Shown in pieces: positions 16,284 to 24,669 of a stretch of 64,000 nt of DNA (the first letter of the stretch is position 1; the number at the start of each line of letters is the position of its first letter). Where the stretch lies: positions 11,355-75,354 of the forward strand of contig CAYMAZ010000012.1 in the NCBI GenBank assembly GCA_964388575.1, in the 5' to 3' direction. A model generated the notes under the pieces. It ran no database searches. It saw only the letters and a program-made list of their open reading frames with translations, and was not told where the DNA came from. A program made the position numbers and the translations under genes. This DNA is from CAYMAZ01 sp964388575. Lineage in GTDB: Bacteria > Bacteroidota > Bacteroidia > Bacteroidales > DTU049.

Positions 16284-17546
16284 TTAATTTTTTATTTCCG
16301 GTTGATGCTTTAGGAAAAATTGTTTTTCAGCTGCTATCCCATTCAGATAAATAACTCGAATGGCATATCTGCCAGGTTTGCGTTTTTCAGGATCTGTTGA
16401 AATTGAGCTGGTTATATGTTGCAAGGATTCAACATCACTGAGTCTGATTGTTTTTCTGAAAAAGACCTTGCCTGCCGGACTGATCCAGTGAATAGACAAT
16501 TCCCGTGTTGTATCAATTTGGGTTTTTGAAACATCAATGCTTACGTACACTTTTTCATTTCTGGTAATGTAAAATTCATTTCCGTTTTCATTCCAAACAT
16601 CCTGTTGGCGTTTGTTTTTGGTGTAAAACCTGATCGGAATGGGTCCGATATTTATCCATTTTATTTTCTGTCCCGTTTTGATTTCTTCAGGTTTGAGTGT
16701 GAACTGTCCACCTGCAATCAAATATCTGAAAAAATAGACATTGAGTTTGTATTGGCCGGGTTGTCGTTTTTCAGGCTTCAGTGAAAGTGAACTTTTTACA
16801 ATGAAATCGTTATCTTCCTGTTTGAATGTTAAGAGTTTGTTGTATGTCACTTTGTCGTCTGGTCCGATCCATTCCATCCTGAATTTTAACTCGTCCTCAT
16901 GGAAGAGAGGTTGTTGTTTAAAATCCACAATTGCTGTGACCCATCGTTTCTTCCCATTGAAAAAAATGCTGTCTGCACCGATTCTTTCCCCAGTCTGTTT
17001 GTCAATTTTTCTGCAAAACGTAATTTCAGCACCAAGTTTTTTTCTGAGAGAATCCACATAAACCGCTTCAGGGACAAGTGTGAATGCTTTTTCTGCAATT
17101 AATTCTCTGAAATAATACACTCTAAGAAGATAATTCCCGGTTTCACGCATTGAAGTTCCTATGGAGCTAAGAAAAAAGTCAGATGTGTCAGAGGTACTGA
17201 GGGTTATTTGCTTTTTATACAAAACTCTCTGATTCGGGCTGATCCATTCAATATGAAACAAGTGAGTGCCGCCGGAATTCGGATTGAGGTGATCAATAAG
17301 AATCATAGCATATACTCTTTGTTTTTCACCGATCGGTAAAAACTGACCCTGCAAAACTGGTCTGCCGGTAAGAGAGCCTGCTCTGTTGCCAAGAATAATG
17401 TTCGTGTTAAAGTCTTCTGAATTTTTTGCCGGAAAAATATACGTTGAATCATTGTTGATGACTTGAGAATGATCTCTCGATGCGCAGCTGAGAAAAACAG
17501 ATCCGCACACTACAATCAGAATCAAATTGTAAATGTTCGTCCTCAT
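16284..17546 (-). CDS. Lipoprotein with three tandem ~85-residue repeats, last gene of the pgs locus
   Basis: 420 residues. Lipobox at VFLSCAS (Cys21). Three copies of one beta-rich module follow, near residues 75-160, 195-285 and 325-415. Each has an EWI/HWI-SP or GP-x-x-KV core, a Leu-Thr strand, a Ser-Ser-Ile/Leu stretch, then PEKR-x-PG-x-Y and a RVYYF-type strand ending in FTL-x-PE. The repeats resemble immunoglobulin-like or polymer-binding folds but I recognise no named family. The start codon abuts the stop of the acyltransferase, so it is cotranslated with the locus. Probably on the periplasmic face or cell surface. Confidence 0.7.
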   Translation of the reverse strand: MRTNIYNLILIVVCGSVFLSCASRDHSQVINNDSTYIFPAKNSEDFNTNIILGNRAGSLTGRPVLQGQFLPIGEKQRVYAMILIDHLNPNSGGTHLFHIEWISPNQRVLYKKQITLSTSDTSDFFLSSIGTSMRETGNYLLRVYYFRELIAEKAFTLVPEAVYVDSLRKKLGAEITFCRKIDKQTGERIGADSIFFNGKKRWVTAIVDFKQQPLFHEDELKFRMEWIGPDDKVTYNKLLTFKQEDNDFIVKSSLSLKPEKRQPGQYKLNVYFFRYLIAGGQFTLKPEEIKTGQKIKWINIGPIPIRFYTKNKRQQDVWNENGNEFYITRNEKVYVSIDVSKTQIDTTRELSIHWISPAGKVFFRKTIRLSDVESLQHITSSISTDPEKRKPGRYAIRVIYLNGIAAEKQFFLKHQPEIKN

Positions 17547-18650
17547 TTATATCATTCTGATTAAGTAGTTTTTACTTCGAACTTTAACTCCATAAAACCA
17601 TTTGGAAAGAGGCAACATGATGATCAGCAGGATTATGAATCCTACAAATGTGGCAGTAATTCCTCCTTCAAGATAACATATATTCATACGCTTTACGAAA
17701 ACTCCAAGAATAGCAAGGTGAATACAGTAGAAAAAAAGTGGTACTTTTCCTGTTACACTGAAAAGATAAGTTGCTTTTGGCAGATATTTGTTAATGATGA
17801 TGAATAAAGTAACACCTGCAACAACCAACCCGAAGAACCAGAGATTGTGAAACAAACTGGGAGGATATTTCTGATCAGCAAAAAAGGAATAACTGCCAAA
17901 TCCTGAATATTCGAAAATGTTACCGTAGCCTCTGAAAAGCCTGATGATCATTGCAATCGTTAAAGATCCAAAAGCAATGCTAAATCCGTAGAGTATTTTT
18001 TTTAGATCGGTATTCCAGATTTTAAACCAGAAGCCTGCCATGACAGATCCAAGAATTGCAAGAGCAAACCACGGGATGACAGGGTACTTATTGAAATCGC
18101 CTGAAACAATAAATGTTTCCATGATGACAACTTCTGAAACAGAATTTCGATCATAGGGAATATGAATAAGAAAGGGATGGATCAGCAACAGCGCAAGAGC
18201 AATTACGAATCGCAGTTGCCAGGGAAAAGAAATAATGCCTACAAGCAGAATCATCGAAATGCCGATTGCAGCAATAATTCCGAGATGCCATGGGTTGAAT
18301 TGAGCAAAACCACCCCATGAAGAATTTACAATTGTCATTTGTATAAAAACCAGAAACAATCCACGTTGTATAAAGTACCATTTTGCAGACCCTGGTTTCG
18401 TGCCTTTTTCAATATTTCGTGTATAAGATAGCCAAACCATTGCTCCTGCCATGATCAGAAAGCCGGGAGCACAAATATAGCCTGCATATCTCAACGCAAA
18501 CTGTCCCCATGAAGGAAATAAAGGATCAAAAGGGTCGAGTTGCTTCCAGTATGAATTCAGATAATAGGAGCAGTGTCCCAAAAGCATCATGATACCGATA
18601 AAACCACGAAACTGGTCAATATAGTCAAAACGCTTTTTTACCTCTGTCAT
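17547..18650 (-). CDS. Multi-pass membrane acyltransferase-like protein (DUF1624/HGSNAT-type)
   Basis: 367 residues with about ten hydrophobic segments. The N-terminus RFDYIDQFRGFIGIMMLLGH matches the pattern Arg-x(3)-Asp-x(2)-Arg-Gly-x(5)-Met-x(3)-His seen in DUF1624 and heparan-alpha-glucosaminide N-acetyltransferase-like proteins, which carry acetyl groups across membranes to sugars or polymers. An alternative is the broader acyltransferase-3 family. It starts 11 bases after the LVIVD gene and ends one base before the repeat lipoprotein. In this setting it could modify the exported polymer or its anchor; that is inference. Confidence 0.7.
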   Translation of the reverse strand: MTEVKKRFDYIDQFRGFIGIMMLLGHCSYYLNSYWKQLDPFDPLFPSWGQFALRYAGYICAPGFLIMAGAMVWLSYTRNIEKGTKPGSAKWYFIQRGLFLVFIQMTIVNSSWGGFAQFNPWHLGIIAAIGISMILLVGIISFPWQLRFVIALALLLIHPFLIHIPYDRNSVSEVVIMETFIVSGDFNKYPVIPWFALAILGSVMAGFWFKIWNTDLKKILYGFSIAFGSLTIAMIIRLFRGYGNIFEYSGFGSYSFFADQKYPPSLFHNLWFFGLVVAGVTLFIIINKYLPKATYLFSVTGKVPLFFYCIHLAILGVFVKRMNICYLEGGITATFVGFIILLIIMLPLSKWFYGVKVRSKNYLIRMI

Positions 18651-18661
18651 TAGAGTCTTAC

Positions 18662-19666
18662 TTAATCAGGGATGGAGATGATGATTAGTCCGTCATTTGT
18701 ATCTGCAACGTAAATATATTTTTCATTCATATCAAATCCCATCGACTGATTCATGAATAATCTGCCTTTTGCCACCGGATTTGAAACATCTGTAATGTCT
18801 ACAATATGGAATCCGCCTCGTTGTGATGAAAGATACACAGTGTTGCCTTTGCAGATCATATCATATGCTGAACCGCCTGAGTTATATGTTGCTTTTGTTT
18901 TTACATGGTTCAGATCAGAATAATCAATGATCAGCATGCCGGCAGAACCAGCAGCGACAAGTGCAACCTCCTTGTCCTCATTCAGAATAACAGCTTCTGC
19001 GTATCCTGGTGTGTCATGCCAGGCAAGAAGAGGATAAGCCCCGTATCCGTCATCAAATACAGAAATGTCATAAATGCTGATCCCCATTTCTCCACACGCA
19101 ACAAACATCAGAGTTTTATCTGAGTTTACTGCAACACCGTTTGCATATCCGTTGGTTATAATGTTCCCTCTGATGTCAGGAAAACCCGGAACACTCAGTT
19201 CTGCAATATTGACACCCTGTTCACTGATTGAACAATACATATAGTTTCCGTCTATCAGAGCATCTTTGGCAGGCTTCATGTTCAAATTTGATGCTGTGAC
19301 TGCAGGGTGATACGGATCACTGATATCTGCAACTGTATAGCCAAATGTGCCTGCTGATAAGTAAACAAACTGATCTTTTCTGGCAATTCTTCTGGAATAT
19401 CCACGAACATTTTCTGTTGTAACAGATACAATCTTCGGATCCAGAGGATCTTTCACATTCACAACCAGTAAACCACCCTCACCTTGTGCAATGAAACAAA
19501 GTGTATCCATCAAAGTGACATCCTGTGCATTGGCAGGAGTCTTAAAATCATTGATAATGGTATACCCTCCGGATGTATAAAAAGATTCTGGATCATTTGG
19601 TTTTCCGCAACCTGCTGTAAGGATGACTGCGATCAGTATCATTGGAAAAAATCGTATTATTTTCAT
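18662..19666 (-). CDS. LVIVD-repeat beta-propeller lipoprotein
   Basis: 334 residues. Lipobox at LTAGCGKP (Cys20). At least six ~45-residue repeats carry the LVIVD-like strand followed by a D-P/N-P turn, such as GLLVVNVKDPLDPKI, YTVADISDPYHPAV, ISIYDISVFD, MLIIDYSDLN and FHIVDITDVSNPV. LVIVD repeats form beta-propellers on surface-exposed or periplasmic proteins of many bacteria, with no enzyme activity implied. It sits 28 bases downstream of the barrel protein and 11 bases upstream of the acyltransferase, well inside the pgs transcript. Confidence 0.85.
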   Translation of the reverse strand: MKIIRFFPMILIAVILTAGCGKPNDPESFYTSGGYTIINDFKTPANAQDVTLMDTLCFIAQGEGGLLVVNVKDPLDPKIVSVTTENVRGYSRRIARKDQFVYLSAGTFGYTVADISDPYHPAVTASNLNMKPAKDALIDGNYMYCSISEQGVNIAELSVPGFPDIRGNIITNGYANGVAVNSDKTLMFVACGEMGISIYDISVFDDGYGAYPLLAWHDTPGYAEAVILNEDKEVALVAAGSAGMLIIDYSDLNHVKTKATYNSGGSAYDMICKGNTVYLSSQRGGFHIVDITDVSNPVAKGRLFMNQSMGFDMNEKYIYVADTNDGLIIISIPD

Positions 19667-19694
19667 TGTTTGAGGTTTTATGTTTAATCCAAAG

Positions 19695-20855
19695 TTAATA
19701 TTTAAGATTATAATTATATATCAGAGAAAACCCGATTTGATTTTGATTGTAATCTTTTTCAAGAGAAATATATTCGCTGTTAATTTCTGATCTTGAATTT
19801 GTTCGGCGACCAAGAAAATTATAAAATACTGCTACATTGATAGATTTGTTTATTCTGACTCTGTAGAATGCAGAAAAACGGTAGTTGTTATCAATTCTTC
19901 CTGTATGCAGAGGATCAATCTCAATATACCGTGTTGAAGTGAAATTCCTTTGGGCATAAGATCCGCTGAATGTCAGGCTGTGATTCAGTTTAAAAAATGA
20001 AGGCATTGCCCAGCGAATGGAAGCATAAAAATTTTGGTCATAATATGTTGCATCAGCATCGTCTGAAATTTCTTTCGTTTCAAACAATTCGTCATATCCC
20101 CTGGCATCTGAAAAGGTATACTTGTATGCCGCCTGAAATCGGATTTTTTTTGAAAGGGGCCGCAGCAGGCGGATCTCTCCGGCAAAGTCGTCAGAATCGT
20201 ATTCGATGTAATGAACATTGTAAAAATACCTTGCGTAACTTAATGATAATCTGATCCCTGTGTTTTTGAGAACAGAATGTTGAGCGGATAAGTCATAACT
20301 TTCTTTTGCAAATGACATAGGCACAAAAGTTTCTGAAACATACCCAAGAAAATTCACATGATCTTCGTCTCTGAAATGACGGATGTAAAAATCTGGGATA
20401 AAACTGTAGGAAATGCTGATAGCTCCTTTTTTACTGTACTCCTGATCAATACCGAATGCATAGTAACTCCATGACTTAATGCCGTTGTTCACATAAAAAC
20501 TTCTGTTCAGGTCTAGCTGTAGAGATGTTGTCAGTTTTTTTACAAGTTTTTGTTCAGCACTGATTTTTAATGAAGGTCTTGAAATAATATCATCATAGGT
20601 ATTGATATGAAAACGACCTTCATCTTCTCGGTTCATGAATCGCTGAAGATATTTTTCAGAGTATTTCAGGATATTATCATCATACATGGTACGTGCCTCG
20701 AAATTTACAGAAATATCTGGTTTGAATTTGAATTTCTTTTTTGAGTTCTTTCCTGTTGAGCCTGTTTGACCGGATGCAATTTGTGTTGCAAGGCACATTG
20801 TCAGAAAAATCATTAAATAATTTCTGATAATCAAGCTCAGGTTAAACTTCTTCAT
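19695..20855 (-). CDS. Predicted outer-membrane beta-barrel protein of the pgs locus
   Basis: 386 residues. A signal peptide (hydrophobic run near residues 10-28 ending ASGQ) is followed by a lysine-rich linker, then alternating aromatic/hydrophobic strands throughout, for example ISISYSFIPDFYIRHF, RIRLSLSYARYFY-like and VAVFYNFLGRR. It ends IYNYNLKY, a terminal aromatic strand typical of barrel proteins. No named family is recognised. Its position after pgsB, pgsC and pgsW and the two-repeat secreted protein makes it a candidate outer-membrane exit or anchor for the polymer. That role is inference only. Confidence 0.7.
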   Translation of the reverse strand: MKKFNLSLIIRNYLMIFLTMCLATQIASGQTGSTGKNSKKKFKFKPDISVNFEARTMYDDNILKYSEKYLQRFMNREDEGRFHINTYDDIISRPSLKISAEQKLVKKLTTSLQLDLNRSFYVNNGIKSWSYYAFGIDQEYSKKGAISISYSFIPDFYIRHFRDEDHVNFLGYVSETFVPMSFAKESYDLSAQHSVLKNTGIRLSLSYARYFYNVHYIEYDSDDFAGEIRLLRPLSKKIRFQAAYKYTFSDARGYDELFETKEISDDADATYYDQNFYASIRWAMPSFFKLNHSLTFSGSYAQRNFTSTRYIEIDPLHTGRIDNNYRFSAFYRVRINKSINVAVFYNFLGRRTNSRSEINSEYISLEKDYNQNQIGFSLIYNYNLKY

Positions 20856-20885
20856 CTTTGTCAGAATTTGATGGGTGTTATTTTT

Positions 20886-21797
20886 TTACCTTGATGCATT
20901 TTTAACATCCTTTTTCAGGATCATCGTCCTGCCTAAAATAGTCTTTTTATCTTTGTCGAGAAGAAATATCTCATATGTCTGTTTACCTGCCGGTACGTCA
21001 ATCACAAATTCACTGGCTTTACCGGGAACAAGTTCGCTGCTGTTTTTGTATGCGGCCACTTCAGAACGTTTGTTGCTCATCTGATATGTGTTGATGACTT
21101 TCCCGTTATTGACAACCTGTAACCTGTAATTAACTGTTCCGCGCATCTGATGTGTAAACTCAATTCGTGTAAATATTCGCAATTGTGTTGGGCCAATGAC
21201 TTCTACCTTGAGTGGCTGTTCCCCGGAAAATCTGTAATATGTAACAACGGATTCATTGGAATAAAGATCTACAATGTCAATACTTTGAACAGGAGTGAAT
21301 GTAATCCACTCTTTCTTTTTTTCTTTCAGAGGGTTAAAAAGATAGCGGACAACAACCCCGGTCTTACTTTCTGATAATTTGAATGAGATGGTGTTATCAC
21401 CCCTTGGTAGGATGATTTCAAATGTTTGAAGTTGTCCAGGAATACCTTTTAACTCTGTAAAACTTGCCTGAGCTGAACGTTCTGTGGATGTAACTTTCAG
21501 ACTTTGAATTTCACCACCGTTCAGGGAATAATTGATTCCAAATGAAACTTTACGCTCCTGGCCAGGCAAAAAATGTGCACGTGTGAGTAATCTAAGCTTT
21601 CCCGGTCCCTGAGCAAAAATAAGTGATTCTTTCTCAGAACTAAGCTGGTAATACATTCTAATTTTGTTTGAAATTACAATAGGGGCTTCCTGCCTGAATC
21701 TGGTGGGTTTCAAAACTTTGGTCTCTCCGGTTTTCTGAGAGAAAACGTAAAAGGGAAATAAAAGAACGATAACCCAGAAAATGTAAAATCTTCTCAT
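20886..21797 (-). CDS. Secreted two-repeat protein of the pgs locus
   Basis: 303 residues. Signal peptide ends near YVFSQ (residues 1-20). The mature protein contains two diverged copies of one module, near residues 45-145 and 185-285. Both carry a Tyr-rich strand, a GPxxLRxxTRxxF motif (GPGKLRLLTRAHF and GPTQLRIFTRIEF), a Tyr-x-Leu strand, a Ser-rich stretch, and PG followed by a Phe-x-Ile and Pro-x-Gly close. I do not recognise the family. It is 44 bases downstream of pgsW and 30 upstream of the barrel gene, so it likely acts in the periplasm between them. Confidence 0.65.
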   Translation of the reverse strand: MRRFYIFWVIVLLFPFYVFSQKTGETKVLKPTRFRQEAPIVISNKIRMYYQLSSEKESLIFAQGPGKLRLLTRAHFLPGQERKVSFGINYSLNGGEIQSLKVTSTERSAQASFTELKGIPGQLQTFEIILPRGDNTISFKLSESKTGVVVRYLFNPLKEKKKEWITFTPVQSIDIVDLYSNESVVTYYRFSGEQPLKVEVIGPTQLRIFTRIEFTHQMRGTVNYRLQVVNNGKVINTYQMSNKRSEVAAYKNSSELVPGKASEFVIDVPAGKQTYEIFLLDKDKKTILGRTMILKKDVKNASR

Positions 21798-21841
21798 TGA
21801 ATCAATTTTGGCTGTAAATTTACATTTATTCTGATTAGAAA

Positions 21842-22996
21842 TTACAACTCGTGAACAAAATCATTGTTTTCTGATGTTGCTGTCAGTTGATGAATGGTAA
21901 TTGTTTGCGATCCGAGTTTATGATATTTCCTTTCTCCTTTATATATAAGAATTATCAGAACAACAAGGATGAGTGTCACAATATATGTTGTTGTCAGATT
22001 GTATCTCTCATTTGTGAATACCCCTCCGGAACCTGGGGGAGGCATTGGTACAGGACTCACAGGCATGTTGTGTTCAGTTAATATATCTTTAATGTTCATC
22101 AGTTGAATAACCGGAATTCCTTTTGCTCCCATTTGAACGATGACGCCACGTATTGGATAATTATGCATAATCATATTGGTGGTTAACCCCGAAGGTATCA
22201 ATTCACTATTGACAGTATGTCCGAGACTTGCAATTCCTCCTCCGACATTGATATAAGCTCTGATGGGCTTGCCATCCGTTTCTTCAGAAAAAATGTCCAT
22301 TCTTTTCTCAATATTTTTCTGCAGATTATCTTCGTTAATCAACCTGACATTGTTTCTGTCAATGGCATTCAGAATAAGCATTCTCCCTTCAGGACTCAGT
22401 CCGCGTCCGATATCAGAACCTCCGCCGATGGATGCTGCTACTGACCGCGTGCTGAATATTTCTGCTTCACATAAGATATTTTCCATATCAAGCCATGTGA
22501 AAAACGGGTCGTTGGCACCGTAGTCCGATGCTCCTACAGAACTGATGATGACAGGTTTGGTTTTTAATACTTCAAGTGCAGCAATAACTGAAATATTCAG
22601 AGCCGGAAATGAGCCGGTCATCCCAACCGCCACATAATCACCTTCCCGGACCCCTGCATCTTTAAGATATTGTACAATGATTGCTGCGATGTTGGGGTTT
22701 GTTGAGGATAGCTTTGATTCAATGTTGCCGCGGTCTGTTGTGATCAGGGTTGACTCTTGACCAATAAGTGCTGTCTCATTAGGGTCATTAATGTTGTCTA
22801 TAAAAATACATTCTTCCAGACGGTGCTGTTTCAGATATTCTGCTGCCCGTTGAGAAAGCTTTGCTGCTTCAAGCTTTTCATTGTACCAATCCTGTTTGAC
22901 ATTCGTAATACTGTTTTCAACGAGTAGGAGTGACATAAGAGAAACCGCTGACAATAAACCCAACACCAGATTTGATTTTGCTCTTAATTTATTCAT
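21842..22996 (-). CDS. pgsW: Poly-gamma-glutamate system protein (PgsW-like)
   Basis: 384 residues with one membrane segment near residues 10-26, a large central domain, and a second segment near 335-352 (TYIVTLILVVLIILIYKG), followed by a short tail. The central domain contains VAVGMTGSFPALNISVIAAL, SSVGASDYGAND, and GGGSDIGRGLSPEGR. By recall this matches the poly-gamma-glutamate system protein that accompanies pgsB and pgsC in Gram-negative bacteria, whose biochemical role is not defined. It starts 11 bases after pgsC. The central domain would face the periplasm if the N-terminal segment is a signal anchor. Confidence 0.75.
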   Translation of the reverse strand: MNKLRAKSNLVLGLLSAVSLMSLLLVENSITNVKQDWYNEKLEAAKLSQRAAEYLKQHRLEECIFIDNINDPNETALIGQESTLITTDRGNIESKLSSTNPNIAAIIVQYLKDAGVREGDYVAVGMTGSFPALNISVIAALEVLKTKPVIISSVGASDYGANDPFFTWLDMENILCEAEIFSTRSVAASIGGGSDIGRGLSPEGRMLILNAIDRNNVRLINEDNLQKNIEKRMDIFSEETDGKPIRAYINVGGGIASLGHTVNSELIPSGLTTNMIMHNYPIRGVIVQMGAKGIPVIQLMNIKDILTEHNMPVSPVPMPPPGSGGVFTNERYNLTTTYIVTLILVVLIILIYKGERKYHKLGSQTITIHQLTATSENNDFVHEL

Positions 22997-23007
22997 GGAC
23001 TTGTGTT

Positions 23008-23460
23008 TTATTTTGGAAGCAGGGATCCCGCAAAAAGAATGATGACAAATAATCTGACTAGCACAGAGGAAACAAAAATGACACTAATCGTCTTAAACAC
23101 TCCCTGTTTCCCAAACCAGTGTGCAATCAGACCCGGGATTACCCATCCAACAGCTTCGAGTTTAACACTGCTGGAGCCTACTTCAAAAGACAGAAACTGC
23201 CTTGAAAAGATCGCTAGCAGACAACCAATCAACAGACAAATGACCATTTGCCTTCTTCCATAAATTAACGCATATTTTTCTAGTACTCTGACAATGAGAA
23301 AAGTCAGAAGACTGATGAGAAGTATGCCAAGGAGTTTTTCAGGATTTGTAAGCTGGAGTGCAATATATCCCGGAACAACAATTCCGCCTGCAGCCAGCCC
23401 GAATACCTCATACGAGAGTAAACTCAAGATTAATCCCAGTGTAATTGCAATTTCTATCAT
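23008..23460 (-). CDS. pgsC: Poly-gamma-glutamate biosynthesis membrane protein PgsC/CapC
   Basis: 150 residues, matching the ~149 of Bacillus PgsC/CapC. About five hydrophobic segments; the opening LGLILSLLSYEVFGLAAGGI and GYIALQLTNPEKL are typical of the family, as is VGWVIPGLIAHWF near the end. It is the membrane partner of PgsB in the polymerising complex. Its ATG overlaps the pgsB stop by four bases (ATGA), the arrangement expected for coupled translation of pgsB and pgsC. PgsA/CapA, the third Bacillus component, has no homologue in the window. Confidence 0.85.
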   Translation of the reverse strand: MIEIAITLGLILSLLSYEVFGLAAGGIVVPGYIALQLTNPEKLLGILLISLLTFLIVRVLEKYALIYGRRQMVICLLIGCLLAIFSRQFLSFEVGSSSVKLEAVGWVIPGLIAHWFGKQGVFKTISVIFVSSVLVRLFVIILFAGSLLPK

Positions 23461-24641
23461 AATTTTACTGATCTGTGTTCAAAATAATTGACAACATCAG
23501 CACCGATACCACCCATGTTGCCTATGGCAAAAACTGAAGAAATGTTTTTTGTTAATGCAAGTATTGCTTCAAAGACATGCTCCGGAGTCGTAAACCCCAA
23601 ATTGACAATTTTTTGTTTCTCAATTGCTGACCCGATCATATGATGCTCCACATAATCACAAGATTGTCCGATTAGCAAAATATAATCTGTTCCGGAATTC
23701 ATAAATATTGCAACAAGTTCAATGAGCTGCTTGGCTCTGTCCATTCTGTCCTGACGAGTGTTCAGCAGAACAATTCTTAATCCTGCAAACTCACCATCTT
23801 GACTAAGTTTTTTCCAGATCATAAAAGTTGAATCAGGATCATTAGCTGCAAAAGCATTAAAAAAGTGAATTTGTTTTTGGAAGATGTCCACCGTTAGTTT
23901 TCTGAGCACACCGGAATCAGGTTCTGCTCCGTACATACCCTTTAGTGCTGTGGTACGGTCAATCTTCATATGTTGACATACAGCAAGTGCCAGAGCAACA
24001 TTTTCTTGATGCTCAATGTATTGAAATCCGCTCATTTCTTCTGAAGAAACTGTACTTTGATCCACAAACACACTTTCAGTTCTCTTTTTATCAGCTATTT
24101 GCTTTAATTCTTTCTGCATGATCATTTCAGAAGAAAAAAGAATCTTGTTCTTTGGAATTGTTCTTCCCAATGTTGCTGTGATTTCTTCAAGAGTGTATCC
24201 CATAATTTCAACATGATCCAACCGGATATTGGTCATTACACCGATGTTTGAAAAAATCATCTTCTGCTCTGTAACCGTTTGATATTGTGGCTGTAATGCC
24301 ATGCATTCAATGACAAGCACCTGTGCCTTTTGTTTTGAGGCAAACTTGACTATGGCTATTTGTTCCAGAATATTTGCAGATGCTTTTCTCGTAATAATTG
24401 TTTCTGTACCATCTGATAGAATGAGCCTTGGAAAGGTGCCGGTAACCTTTGTGATACAATTGATTCCTCCGGCTCTCAATCCTGCTCCTATAAGTCTTGT
24501 TACACTCGATTTTCCACGTGTACCGTTTATATGAATTCTGACCGGAATTGTTGTAATACGTTTTCTGTGTAAAGTATATTCAATGTACAATAACGTTGTT
24601 AAAACAAAAATAATTATAAGTAATATGTAAAAACTATACAT
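23457..24641 (-). CDS. pgsB: Poly-gamma-glutamate synthase PgsB/CapB
   Basis: 394 residues, the same length as Bacillus PgsB (~393). A single N-terminal membrane segment (residues 3-20) precedes a Mur-ligase-like ATP-binding domain with P-loop INGTRGKSSVTRL, GTRGKSS at residues 40-46. Further family features are VIECMALQPQYQ, NIGVMTNIRLDHVEIMG and the C-terminal FAIGNMGGIG. The enzyme adds glutamate units to a growing chain by forming an amide bond with ATP at the inner-membrane face. It lies 28 bases after the C25 gene and overlaps pgsC. D- or L-glutamate, or another amino acid, cannot be determined. Confidence 0.88.
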   Translation of the reverse strand: MYSFYILLIIIFVLTTLLYIEYTLHRKRITTIPVRIHINGTRGKSSVTRLIGAGLRAGGINCITKVTGTFPRLILSDGTETIITRKASANILEQIAIVKFASKQKAQVLVIECMALQPQYQTVTEQKMIFSNIGVMTNIRLDHVEIMGYTLEEITATLGRTIPKNKILFSSEMIMQKELKQIADKKRTESVFVDQSTVSSEEMSGFQYIEHQENVALALAVCQHMKIDRTTALKGMYGAEPDSGVLRKLTVDIFQKQIHFFNAFAANDPDSTFMIWKKLSQDGEFAGLRIVLLNTRQDRMDRAKQLIELVAIFMNSGTDYILLIGQSCDYVEHHMIGSAIEKQKIVNLGFTTPEHVFEAILALTKNISSVFAIGNMGGIGADVVNYFEHRSVKL

Positions 24642-24669
24642 TTTTTACCTGAATTTACTAGCCAAGTAA

